DNA of 64,000 nt. It comes from an uncultured Prevotella sp. Lineage in GTDB: Bacteria; Bacteroidota; Bacteroidia; Bacteroidales; Bacteroidaceae. The stretch covers positions 51,865-115,864 of the forward strand of contig ONTZ01000001.1 in NCBI GenBank assembly GCA_900320905.1. Direction: 5' to 3'. The notes under the pieces were generated by a model that did not search any database, was not told the origin of the DNA, and was given only the letters and a program-made list of their open reading frames with translations. A program made the translations under genes and the position numbers. Shown piece by piece: positions 19,001-29,400 of this stretch. Numbering within the stretch: position 1 is the first letter of the stretch; every line of letters starts with the position of its first letter.

Positions 19001-21496
19001 GAGCGCAACAAAGGCGGCAAGTTAGGCGAACTATCTGTGACCATCCAAATGGGCAGCGGTGGTGCCGTCTATGGACCGCCAACAGGAGCCGAAATAATAG
19101 AATCAGAATCATCGCTTACTCTGAATATAACTGACAAGGATCCCGACCACTTCAATTTTAACTACTATAAGGTGCAGTTGCCATATTATAATGATGTAGG
19201 TACCAAGAACTACAATGGCAACCGTGTGGTGACGGGCTGGAAGATCGTCGATATCACCGACGGCACGGCAGGCACTTATAGCACTGGTGAAGATGTGACC
19301 TATACTAACGGGGTGTTAACAGCAACCCCATACAATTTTGCCGACCGCAACTGCACCAACAAGGATCTCTACAGCGTCAGCGGCCGTGTATTCAACCAGG
19401 GTGCCTATTGGGATGTTCCCTACGGTGTCACCGCCATCACCATCGAGCCCTACTGGGCCAAATGCACTTATCTGGCCGATGCCTACGCCGATGTGGTGTA
19501 CAATACCGCTATGACTTCAGCCACCAATGTGCCAAATGTCGGAGGCGGACGGAAATACACTGACGGTTTCAGTTATTCCATCGCTGGAGAGAGCCAAAAG
19601 GTTTTCACCTCCAAGGACAACGCTACCTCATCTTCGAACTCGGGACTTTATCAGGGGGTGACGGGCACACCAAAAAATCAAACTGTTTATGATTATGCTG
19701 TGGTGCTTGTGGGTAATTATCATAATTACAATAATATTGAAGCATCAATGGACAAGCCCTATACTGTTACCTCTATTGACCTTGACGGCGACAATGAGCC
19801 CGACTATTCCTATATACTTCGTTTTGATAGTCGTAAAAAAGTACATCCCGTGAGGGTTGACTTTATCAATATTCCGGGCCTCGGCATGGCGCAGAAATCC
19901 ACAGGTGGTACGGGCACCTATAACTTCGGCATCATGCAGCCTAAAGGCTGGTTCGAGAGTACCAACACATCACTCTTCCGTGAAACGCAGTTCGAGTATG
20001 ACAGTTCTGAAAGAATCGCAGCCCCCTACATCCTGCAGGGCGGTGTCATGGAGCAGTGGGTGAATGGGCAGAGTGCCGGCCATGCCAATTTGACCACCTA
20101 TTTCCATGTGGGCGGCAACGTTTGGTTCAAGGAGTTCCACCGCGGAACGCACCAAGACCAGAACTACGACGCAAACCATTCTCCCGTGTCGGTAACGGGC
20201 GGCGACTTCGACCAGTTCCACCTCACGGGTCTCTACAGAGCCGATGCAACCATTCGTGACGACAATGCCGAGTGCTACATCACTGGCGGACGTTTTGGCG
20301 TGGTGGCAGGCACCGGCATGGACGGCATTGGTCACCCCACCAATCATACCAAAGGCAACATCACCTGGATTATCGACAATGCCGACATCAAGGAGTTCTA
20401 TGCTGGCAGTTTCAACGCCGATAAACCTGCGCAAGGCAACCTCCACACCATCGTCAACGGCGGATATATCGACCTTTTCTGCGGCGGACCCAAGTTTGGC
20501 GATATGAACTCTGGACGTACCGTCACTACCACGGCCACGGACTGCACCTTCGGCACCTTCTTCGGGGCCGGCTACGGTGGCAATTCCTACAGCCGTCAAG
20601 CACCGAGAAACCATAACAATATAGTAAACTTCCCCCATAACGATAGCTCAGCCGGCAATGATGCTTCATGGAATGCATGGTTGAATCGATTCTACAAACA
20701 AGAATACAATTCAACCTACGGTGGTGTTTCCACCCAGTTCAGCTACCAGTTCCTTCCTATGTCGGGCAATGCCGATAACTGTGCACGTATCTTTGTGGAA
20801 TATGTGAAGTTCTCGCTGGCTACCACGCACAACGTTACCTCCACGCTGACGGGATGTACCATCAACAACAATTTTTATGGTGGTGGCAGTCTTGGTAAGG
20901 TCGCCGGAAATGTAACTTCTATTCTTGATGGCTGCACTGTGAAAGGTAATGTCTTCGGAGCTGGTTTCTCAGCAAGTTTGCCACCTGTCGAGGTGGATGC
21001 AATAGGTTTTGAAGTAGAACCCCTTTATTATGAGGCTTTGGGAACTTATCGTACTGGTGTGAAGTATGTTGTCGATGATCCTGAGTTCGTACACGAATTA
21101 ATAACAGGCACTACAACACACAAATATGCACCAACAACCTACACTTGGGAACACACAAACACGGTTAATAGCACGGCTTCTGCTATTGACAAGACCAATC
21201 ATATACTATACACTCAGGAAAATCTGGAGAAATCCAACCTCGGTTCGGTGGCAGGCAACGTCAGCCTTACCATTAAAGGTAATAGTAAGATTGGGACTGA
21301 TGGTGACACCACAGGAACCAAAGGCAATGTCTTCGGCGGTGGTGAGTCGAGTTATGTCACCGGCGCAACCAATAAAGTCACTGTCAACTTGCAGGGTAAT
21401 ACCGAGGTGCTTGGTAATGTATTCGGTGGTGGTGACAATGGCGAGGTACAAGGCAGCACGGAGGTAAATATAATGCAGCCGACAACCACTCCCTGA
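16100..21496 (+). CDS. Large exported protein: ricin-like, CHB_HEX_C, GLUG and YGGG repeats (1798 aa)
   Basis: Residues 1-57 form an unusually long signal peptide: a basic n-region of about 39 residues, a Leu-rich core (residues 41-50) and likely cleavage after AWG. Residues about 60-230 resemble a ricin-type beta-trefoil lectin or related carbohydrate-binding module. Residues about 257-630 contain five Fn3-like CHB_HEX_C_1 repeats marked by IYYT-x-[DN]-G-x-x-P. Residues about 660-840 have GLUG-type segments (GGLVG, GGIVGH) expected to form a beta-helix. After a less regular middle, residues about 1590-1798 carry the V-[YF]-G-G-G repeat also seen in the two other giants. No T9SS C-terminal domain is visible; the protein ends with a GGGDNGEVQGSTEV-type unit and PTTTP. 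Domain content points to glycan contact at the cell surface, but enzymatic motifs were not seen. A 22-bp tandem repeat underlies the signal-peptide n-region. Confidence 0.8.
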   Translation: MTQDMKKDMILKNIAKRLVRNGRTPVRIGAYSSSLKGVLRAILLLLTLSLGAGTAWGQSYTVESGFYYLENKQNNDHYFLVPAGGTGSVKYFNNNKETPYLTSYKKSKETEVDNINNFIWYIEKVTDGDNTYYRFRHLLTGKYVVANGVVETANPARLRLHLETQKEPDENTLFVIEESTSSDKTLIGIHHKSVYATHTDGKEYWWWDVADGNKDNYSQGDSKGLLAFWNIKTDNTGRTKWAKPTVIETEKKVCLPPVISYDSSTGKVTISSYEGFNDVTYYYTTDGTDPTTSSTEYNGTPFDMPSGETVVKAIAKRGDFKNATVTTYNVGQCATPVITMESDGTYTVNCATADVTFYYTTDGTMPTTTSTSNTTGSISLPLDLDGEFLRVIAAKTGGDGSDASPAALYYIPQCAKPTIKNTNGTITMTTATTGATIYYTKDKSDPTTTNTKASLYSESYSYPITQGEHTITARAVKAGYGRSVQASLVYAKCATPVLTNLYDGNVTITCDTGGASIYYTTNGNNPQSNGSGGSLLYSENPITLPEGTTISTIKARAFKLGNGQSDILTYTVLISPVPSISLDDNMLTITCDVNDANIYYSFSESGSDWTLYETPLDVSSHELVRSYTGHAGYRNSEVVTYHKPPEIHSVSAITSMNGSYLLASDFTWDAPIGTESAPFTGTLDGHFHTLSGSGPLVAFAEGATIKNVILDNVSISSAVTFGDDNKKAIGAIACVAKGTTRIYNCGILATGSTVKTNKDGYTEITSCSSSVGGTADYVGGLVGFLDGEARVINCYSYANITDGTEVGGIVGHNNVATASNNLKTMVMNCMFYGDITGGTSIAPIYNGTEIVNKDANGVGNYNYFRLEAPYVKPTDVVYNGALGAENRFLQRFEFYRHLLNSHRNLAAWWATNNYDNKGEMAKWVLEPSQLGGNTPYPILKTPKDQNGKVIQYPSVVNIDAKNATTQTERNKGGKLGELSVTIQMGSGGAVYGPPTGAEIIESESSLTLNITDKDPDHFNFNYYKVQLPYYNDVGTKNYNGNRVVTGWKIVDITDGTAGTYSTGEDVTYTNGVLTATPYNFADRNCTNKDLYSVSGRVFNQGAYWDVPYGVTAITIEPYWAKCTYLADAYADVVYNTAMTSATNVPNVGGGRKYTDGFSYSIAGESQKVFTSKDNATSSSNSGLYQGVTGTPKNQTVYDYAVVLVGNYHNYNNIEASMDKPYTVTSIDLDGDNEPDYSYILRFDSRKKVHPVRVDFINIPGLGMAQKSTGGTGTYNFGIMQPKGWFESTNTSLFRETQFEYDSSERIAAPYILQGGVMEQWVNGQSAGHANLTTYFHVGGNVWFKEFHRGTHQDQNYDANHSPVSVTGGDFDQFHLTGLYRADATIRDDNAECYITGGRFGVVAGTGMDGIGHPTNHTKGNITWIIDNADIKEFYAGSFNADKPAQGNLHTIVNGGYIDLFCGGPKFGDMNSGRTVTTTATDCTFGTFFGAGYGGNSYSRQAPRNHNNIVNFPHNDSSAGNDASWNAWLNRFYKQEYNSTYGGVSTQFSYQFLPMSGNADNCARIFVEYVKFSLATTHNVTSTLTGCTINNNFYGGGSLGKVAGNVTSILDGCTVKGNVFGAGFSASLPPVEVDAIGFEVEPLYYEALGTYRTGVKYVVDDPEFVHELITGTTTHKYAPTTYTWEHTNTVNSTASAIDKTNHILYTQENLEKSNLGSVAGNVSLTIKGNSKIGTDGDTTGTKGNVFGGGESSYVTGATNKVTVNLQGNTEVLGNVFGGGDNGEVQGSTEVNIMQPTTTP
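16163..16215 (+). repeat. 22-bp tandem repeat in signal-peptide coding region
   Basis: GGGCGTACTCCAGT occurs at 16163 and 16185, and GGGCGTACT again at 16207, an exact 22-bp period. Because 22 is not a multiple of three, each copy is read in a different frame; together they encode the basic n-region of the signal peptide of the 1798-aa protein. Confidence 0.8.
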
Positions 21497-21597
21497 TCGG
21501 CTAAGATACAATAGAGAAACGATTTTAGAATAATAAAGATGCGAAAAGAAAATATGATAAATCCCACTATGACTCTGGAGGCAGGTCACCTTTGCCT

Positions 21598-21720
21598 CAT
21601 TGGGACTATCTTTATGGGTCATTCGGATAATCCGAACGACTCATTGGGATTATTCCTTACAGGGTATAGGGATTATTCGAACGACCCGTTAAGACCATTC
21701 GAACGGAGCAAAGGGATTAT
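21598..21720. repeat. Degenerate 44-45-bp intergenic repeat with palindrome
   Basis: The gap between the 1798-aa protein and the second ATPase (21497-21846, 350 bp) has no convincing gene. CATTGGGA-[CT]-TAT recurs at 21598 and 21642, and CGAACGAC at 21633 and 21678 with a half-spaced CGAACG at 21700. A near-perfect palindrome (TTCGGAT-A-ATCCGAA) occupies 21622-21636. A GC-rich stretch follows at about 21720-21745, then AT-rich DNA with a hairpin. Origin unknown; it may be a dispersed intergenic repeat or a transcript-end structure. Confidence 0.5.
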
Positions 21721-21776
21721 CCGGATCCCGGGGCCTCGCGCGCGGGTTAGTGGTTAAATTAATTAATAATTAATTA

Positions 21777-21797
21777 AGCCCCCTATAAGGGGGGCTA
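21777..21797 (+). terminator. Hairpin, possible terminator before ATPase copy 2
   Basis: AGCCCCCT and its complement form an 8-bp GC-rich stem with a tiny loop at 21777-21796. AT-rich DNA flanks it on both sides, but there is no clean T-run, so termination may be weak or bidirectional. Confidence 0.4.
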
Positions 21798-21846
21798 TAA
21801 ATTAAATTTAAAAGAAAAATAATAAAAAAGAAAAAGCGAAACGGTA

Positions 21847-23424
21847 ATGGGAACATATATAAACATAGGCAATGCAGGATTCCAGTCTGCCCGTAATGGG
21901 GAGTACGTGGATAAGTCCGGACTGATAGCAGTGGTGAATGGTACACTTTTCACTGAGCGTCGGTTTGGTTGCGTCACCCGTTGCCGCCGTTTCGGAAAGT
22001 CGATGGCAGCGAAAATGCTCTATGCCTATTATGACCACTCTTGCGATTCCCGCAACCTGTTCGCTGATTTGGAGATTGTCCGTGACCCTTCATTTGAGAA
22101 GCACCTGAACAAGTATGCTGCCATCTATCTTGATATGACGAATTTTGTTTCACAATACAAGAGTGATGATATTGTAGACAAAATAGATGCTGCTCTTTTA
22201 GAAGATGTAAGCAAGGCATATCCTGACGTGGCAATAGCCCAGGATGACAAACTGATGGATTATCTCCTGCGTGTCAGCATAGCCAAGGAAGAGCATTTCG
22301 TCTTTATCATCGATGAGTGGGATGCTATTTGCCGCGAGTTTGCTCCTGGCACGAAGGCCATGGATGCATACGTCAGTTGGCTACGGCGTTTGTTTAAGAG
22401 CCAGGATGCTATGCGGGTGTTTGCCTGTGCCTATATGACCGGTATCCTGCCCGTGAAGAAATATAAGACCGAGTCGGCTTTGAATAATTTTATAGAGTAT
22501 TCGATGGTTGTCCCTCGCAGCATGGCTCGCTTCTTTGGCTTCACAAAGGATGAGGTGCGAACCCTGGCTGAAAAGAATGGCATTGACTTCGAAGACCTTG
22601 TGAAGTGGTATGACGGCTACCAGATTGGCAACGAACCATCGATGTTCAACCCAAACTCTGTTATGCAGGCTATTGACAATGGTTATTGTACCAGTTTTTG
22701 GGCCTCTACGGGTGCCTATGATGCCGTGGCGCACTATATCCAGATGAACTATGAGGGATTGAAGGATGATATCATCCAGATGCTGGCAGGCGGGCGCTGT
22801 AAGGTGAACCCCACAAAGTTCCAAAACGATATGTCTATCGTCCGAAGCAAGGATGACGTGCTGACGGTGCTTATCCATCTGGGTTACCTCAGTTATAGTT
22901 GGCAGAAGAGCGAATGCTACATGCCCAACAAAGAGGTGGCAGGCGAGATGGTGAACGCAATCGAGGATAACAACTGGACAGAGGTGGCGAAGGCTCTTGA
23001 AGCCTCGGAGCAACTGCTTGAGGCGACGCTTCGTGGTGATGAGGAGGCTGTGGCCCGTGGTGTGGATGCTGCACACGATGAACATACGAGCATATTGAGT
23101 TATAATAATGAGAATTCGCTGGCCTGTGTGCTGAGCCTGGCCTATTATTATGCCCGTAACAACTACATTGTACACAGAGAATTTGCAACGGGCAAGGGCT
23201 TTGCCGACTTGGTGATGATACCCCGCAAAAAAGTCAGCAGTCCGGCCATTATACTGGAATTGAAATACAACAAGGACGCTGATACGGCCATCAGTCAGAT
23301 ACTCAGGAAGCAATATCCTGCGAAAGTGGCTGATTATTCAGGTGAGATGCTGCTCGTGGGCATCAACTATGATAAGGAACAGAAGACACATCAGTGCCAT
23401 ATAGAAAGAATCAATAAATCGTAA
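21847..23424 (+). CDS. AAA-ATPase-like / PD-(D/E)XK protein, copy 2
   Basis: 525 aa, a close paralogue of the protein at 13583-15157, with the same YVDKS, RCRRFGKS (Walker A-like), FVFIIDEWD (Walker B) and C-terminal GFADLVM...IILELKY nuclease-fold motifs. The first 60 and last 220 residues are almost identical between copies, while differences cluster at about residues 63-300 (for example EIVRDPSF versus QIAHDPSF). This copy has diverged in codon choice in that middle part, which suggests duplication followed by partial homogenisation. It ends 4 bp before the 3939-aa YGGG protein, so this ATPase precedes its giant whereas copy 1 follows its giant. The protein is cytoplasmic. The catalytic residues appear intact in both copies. 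Confidence 0.85.
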   Translation: MGTYINIGNAGFQSARNGEYVDKSGLIAVVNGTLFTERRFGCVTRCRRFGKSMAAKMLYAYYDHSCDSRNLFADLEIVRDPSFEKHLNKYAAIYLDMTNFVSQYKSDDIVDKIDAALLEDVSKAYPDVAIAQDDKLMDYLLRVSIAKEEHFVFIIDEWDAICREFAPGTKAMDAYVSWLRRLFKSQDAMRVFACAYMTGILPVKKYKTESALNNFIEYSMVVPRSMARFFGFTKDEVRTLAEKNGIDFEDLVKWYDGYQIGNEPSMFNPNSVMQAIDNGYCTSFWASTGAYDAVAHYIQMNYEGLKDDIIQMLAGGRCKVNPTKFQNDMSIVRSKDDVLTVLIHLGYLSYSWQKSECYMPNKEVAGEMVNAIEDNNWTEVAKALEASEQLLEATLRGDEEAVARGVDAAHDEHTSILSYNNENSLACVLSLAYYYARNNYIVHREFATGKGFADLVMIPRKKVSSPAIILELKYNKDADTAISQILRKQYPAKVADYSGEMLLVGINYDKEQKTHQCHIERINKS

Positions 23425-23428
23425 TGAT

Positions 23429-26400
23429 ATGACATACAGGAATAGATACATACTGAGACTTACCATATTACTGTCAGTTCTACTGGCAGGGAGCAGTGCC
23501 ATGGCGCAGGAATCTAGTTCTAGCACAGGTTCTGGTGTTGTAGTTCATGGCAGCGTCTACGGCGGCGGCAATCTGGCCGACGTGAAGACTAATACCGAAG
23601 TGAACATCTGTGCCAAGAAACAAACGAGCGGTGAGACGGTTACGTATGTAGCGGTCTCTGCAGGTAATGGTGTCACTATCGAAGGCAATGTCTATGGCGG
23701 TGGCAAGGGTGTTGCAAAAATGGTACCAGGTGAAATAGGCGCTGGCGACGCATTCGAGTGTAAGAAAGCCATGGTAGGAATTGATAACGATGGCCTAGAT
23801 ACAGATGGCAAACCGAAAACTGGCGGTACGACTGTCAGAATCTTTAATGGCACGGTGGGAACCCTTGAAGGAACAGCGGGGAACCAAACACTAAAGGAGG
23901 GTACTGGTAATGTCTATGGCGGTGGTCAGGTAGGCCGTGTGGAAAGGAATACAATTGTGACGATAGGAGCACAAGGAGATGAGGATAATAGTGAACCCAT
24001 TATTTTAGGAAACGTATTTGGTGCTGGCAGGGGCGAGAAAACACATGGCTACTCGGCTCTGGTACGTGGCAACAGTGATGTCACCGTTCAGGGTAGTGCC
24101 ACTGTGGGGAAGAGTGTCTATGGCGGTGGTCAGATTGCTACGGTGGGAAGATATACTGTTGTTGACGGGCTGCCAACAGAAACGACAAGCGGTGGCATCT
24201 GTACTGTCACTATCCGAGACAATGCCACAATCAAAGAGAACGTCTTTGGTGCCGGTAAGGGAACCCTGCCATACGAAGATTGTGTAACAGGTGACAAACC
24301 CCAACACATGAATGGTGCAAAACATCTGGTAGATGGCGTATGGGACGGTACTTGGGATGATGTTTTAGTAGAATATCCTGAGTATGATCCTGAGGATTAT
24401 GACCAGAATAAACCAGAATACGCAAATTACATCAAGTTTATTAAGTCGTTGGCCTTAGTCAGCGATACAGAAGTGACTATCGACGGAGAATCTAAAGTCA
24501 ATGGCTCTGTCTATGGTGGTAGCGAAAGTGGTTTTGTGCAGCAGGATACTCAAGTGAAGATTCTGGGAAGTTGTACGATTGGTACGACAAGCGCGAATTC
24601 AAATATCTTTGGCGGTGGACTTGGTAGTGACGACTTTGCCGAGGCAGGAGTAGTGAGAAGAAACACTGAGGTCTATATCAATGGCGGCACTACAAATGGC
24701 ACTGTCTATGGCGGTGGTAGTCTGGGTAACGTAAAAGGAACTACGGAGGTGAATATCTATGCCAATAAAGTAAATGATGAGTATGTGGTTGTGGCAAAAG
24801 AAGATGATGATGTTACTATTACAGGTAATGTGTACGGAGGCGGCAAGGGCCATGAAGACACATTCACCTGTGAGAAAGCAATGGTGGGAGTTGATGGTGA
24901 CGGCATAGAGCATTCAGATGGCGGTACGACTGTCAGAATCTTTAACGGTAAAGTGAATGGTTCTGTCTATGGAGGCGGCCAGGTAGGCCGAGTGGAAAAG
25001 AACACGGTAGTGACAATAGGATCCGGAGACGGCGGCAATGATGCAAGTAAACCCTATATTGGGGGTGATGTCTTCGGTGCCGGTGCAGGCGTCAAGACAC
25101 ATGGCTTCTCTGCGCTGGTGCGTGGCAACAGTACAGTCACTGTTGAGGGTGATGCCCAGATTGGAGAAAGTGTCTATGGCGGTGGCCAGATTGCCACGGT
25201 GGGTAGATATATAGTCATTAATTCATTACCAACTAAACCGGCAGGCGGTGGTTTATGTACGGTCCACATTCAAGGCCATGCCATCATCGGACAAGAGTCT
25301 GAAGGTGACGTTTTTGGTGCCGGTAAGGGAATAATGCCATACGAGGGAGTTTCTTCTGGCAATCCATGGAGTATGCAATCCGGTAATACTATCAAAACAT
25401 ATTCTCAGGCGGAAAAAGACCTTTATTTTTCGTTTATCCAGACGTTGGGATTGGCTGGCGATACTGAGGTGACTATTGGCGCAAATGCCTCTGTCAAGGG
25501 GTCCGTATATGGTGGTAGCGAGAGTGGTTTCGTACAGCGCTACACTCAGGTGACGATTCAGGGCAGTTGTGAGATAGGTACGACAGTTGGTACAGGAGAT
25601 GACGCAAAGGATCAGCATGGTGACATCTATGGCGGAGGACGTGGTGATGATAGTGTTGAAGGTTATGCACATGCAGGAAAAGTGAAAGGAAACACCACGG
25701 TTAACATCAATGGCGGTACTATGCATGGATCCGTCTATGGCGGTGGCGAGATGGGTTATACTGTAGGACGTGCTGATGTGAATATGGCTGGCGGCACTGT
25801 GAACCACGATGTTTATGGTGGAGGTGCACTGGCCGATACGAACGTAGGCAACGGGGATGATGAGAATGGTTATGTAGAGGTTCCCGAATTAACCGCGGGT
25901 TCATCTTCAGTAGTTGGTTATTATGAAAACACCTACGTCGATACAGATGATAATACCGCTGTTGCAAACAAAACATATTTTTACGGGGATGATCACGCAC
26001 CAGTAACCGTTCTGGCTGTAGGCACTTCTTTAGAAGATTTAGAAACTGACCTTTACAATGAGTCAGGAACCGAAACAGAAGAAGAGACTGCTCTTGAAAA
26101 CAAAGTTTATTATACTCAAAGTGGTGTACCGACTATCATAACCGTTGGTACGAGTACAACTATAGGCGGAACCATACTGTCAGAATGGTCAGAAAGCGAT
26201 TATGTAACATCCAGCGGAACGGCTGTTGATGGCAAAAAGTATTATACGATAACACACCCCACCACCGTCAACCTTACCGCTGGAACCATCAAGGGTGATG
26301 CCTACGGCGGAGGACTGGGACAACTTGGTACTGAAGTGGTAGGCGTAAAATATACTCAAAGCGAAGCAGATGCTTATAATGAGGCTAATAATCTTAATGA

Positions 26401-29400
26401 AGGTGATGACGGTTATAAGACAACTGAGGATTGGAAGACACAACCAGTTGCAGCCGCTGATGGCACTGGATCTGTGAAGGCTACGGTTTATGGTGACATC
26501 AATGTGAATCTTGGTAGTGCAAGCGGTTCTACAGCAACGGCCTTCTATATCACGAATTACGATGGAGACCATTCTGGCGTGGTAAAGAGTGGTCGGGTGT
26601 TCGGCTGTAACAACCTAAATGGCTCGCCGCAGGGTAACGTGACGGTGGATGTCTTTAAGACGGTAAAAGGCAACAGTGAAAGGACAGATGAGGACGCATA
26701 CAAAAAGAAGGTCGGAGAAACTGGCTATGTGGCTCCAACTTATGAGGTTGCCGCAGTCTATGGTGGCGGTAATTTGGCCGACTTCACCACTTCCGGCAAG
26801 AAGGCAAGTGTCATCATCGAGACCTGCGACGTCAGTGTGCAAAGTGTCTACGGTGGCGGTAATGCTGCAGCGGTTCCCGAGACAGATGTTCTTGTGAAGG
26901 CTGCTTACGAGATAGGTGAGGTGTTCGGTGGCGGTAATGGTAAGGACTCATATACCACAAATGGTGGAACCAGTTGGACGCCTAACCCCGGTGCCAATGT
27001 CAATGGCCCTGCTACCACTCTGCTGAAGGGTGGCTATATCCATGAAGCATACGGCGGTAGTAACAGTAAAGGAACCATTTCTGGTAAAACTACCATCAAT
27101 AAGGGCTCTGGAGGTAGCGAAGCCACAGACTGTGCTTTGCAAGTGGATGAACTTTACGGTGCTGGTAAGGATGCCGACATCGAAGGTGACCTGATTGTCA
27201 TTTTGGGATGTAGTGAAACCAGAACTGAAGCCGTCTATGGCTGTTCCATGAATGCCAACGTCAAAGGAAACGTGGAGTTGACCATCACCAGCGGTGAATA
27301 CGGCAAGGTGTTTGGTGGTAACAACCTGAGCGGTTCCATCTTCGGTCATATCATCGTGAATATCGAGGAAATAGGTTGTTCTCCTATCATAATTGATGAA
27401 CTCTATCTTGGCGGTAATGATGCTGCCTACTCGGTATATGGGTATTATCAGGCCAAGAGATATGAAAAAACGGAATCAGGAGTAACAAAATTGTTCTTGG
27501 ATGCTGGAATGACCATACCTCTTTACAAAGATGATGAAACGGGCTTTTTATACAGAGATGCTGGAAAGACCAAACGTATTTATGAAGATGACAGTACCCC
27601 TAACCATTTGTTATACGTAAATGAGGAAAAGACGAAGCCGCTTTATATGCCGAGGACTTCTGCAGACGATCAAAATGCGGCCGTTACATTCGCTGAACAT
27701 CCTCATACTGTTTTAGATGAAAATAAGACTCATTATGATAATCCTGAACTTAACATCATCTCTTGTACCAGCATTGGTCAGGTGTTTGGCGGTGGATTGG
27801 GAACAGGGGCTACCATCTATGGCAACCCGAAGGTGAACATCAACATGATTCAGGGTGCGTTTCACGGACAGTCACCCGCAAAAGACAACCCGAATGAGTT
27901 GGGTGCCATAGGCACAGTCTATGGTGGCGGTAATGCAGCCGATATAGTTGGCAGCACCACGGTGAATATCGGTACTGAACCATCGGTCGATAAGATTGTT
28001 TGGAGTAGTACGAATGACGAGCCCGTATATGAGTCGGATGGTATAACGCCAAGCACGACATCAGTGACTGTTCTTGGCGCCTACATCAGTGGTAATGTCT
28101 TCGGCGGCGGCAAAGGTAAGGATGACTCATTCTTCTGTGAGAAAGCCATGGTGGGTACAGATGGTGCTGGCGTAAACGCTGACTTTACTGATAATACTAA
28201 TTATACGGATGGCAATACGAATGTCACCATCGCCAAAGGTACGGTGGGAACTCTCGATGCACAAGGAAAACTCGTAGAGGGAACAGGTAACGTCTATGGC
28301 GGCGGTGAGATTGGCCGAGTGGAAAAGAACACGAACGTAACGATCGGTGTTGGGGATGCAAATGCAGCAGCACCCACAAGTGCGCCAATTATCAGGGGCG
28401 ACGTGTTTGGTGGCGGCAAGGGTAAAAAGACACATGGCTACGCAGCACTGGTACGTGGCAATCCCACTGTTATCATTCAGGCCGATGCCAAGGTGGGACA
28501 CAGCGTCTATGGTGCTGGCGAGATTGCCTCGGTGGCAAGATATAGGGTTCCCAGGACTCCGGCTGAAGTAGCGCAAGCTATAGCAGACGGATATACCGAC
28601 GCAAAAGCAGGCATGCCAATTGCATTGGTTAACAACACCTGTGGCTATTGTACTGTCACAGTCAAAGGCAATGCTGAGATTGGCCCTGACAATATGAAGA
28701 TGTATCATGCTACAAATAATGTCATACCTGACGATGACAAACCCGATGACGCTGGTCACGTCTTTGCCGCCGGAAAGGGCTTCCTGCCTGAGAATTACAC
28801 TTATGCAGACAAAGCACACAAGCCCAAACGTATGATGCTTTATAATGCGGATTATTATGATGATGATAACGAAGACGACTGGGATTTTATTAAGGAATAT
28901 ACTACAGCGGAAATAAATGATAATTCTATCAATAAATATGTTTGGGAATATTTCCCCGACAGGGAAGCATATATTACGTTCATCCAGACTCAGGCCTTGG
29001 CCAGCAATACCGAGGTGAGTATCGAGGGCAACGCTTTCGTCAAGGGCTCTGTCTATGGCGGCAGCGAGAATGGTCTTGTGCAGTACAATACCAAAGTATA
29101 TATCAAGGGTGGACAGATTGGCTGTGGTAAGAATACGACTAATCGCCACGATCCAGAGGTGTGGGATGATGATTTTGAATTACCTGCCAATGTAAACTTG
29201 GAATGCGCCAGTTGGGACTATGGAAGGGACACGGATAATGATGGAATAAAAGATCAGTTTGCCCCCTACGACCCATACGCTATATATGAGAATACAGCAG
29301 ACCATAAGTATTATTATAATAATAGCCATACAGAATCTGCTGAGGGCGGCGCCAAGATTGCTACCGACGGTCACACCTATTATGGTAACGTGTTCGGTGG

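Noticed and set aside
21539-21757. 72-aa reading frame in the spacer before ATPase copy 2
   Set aside because: It is composed of the intergenic repeat units, has biased composition and no recognisable domain or start signal; treated as noncoding.
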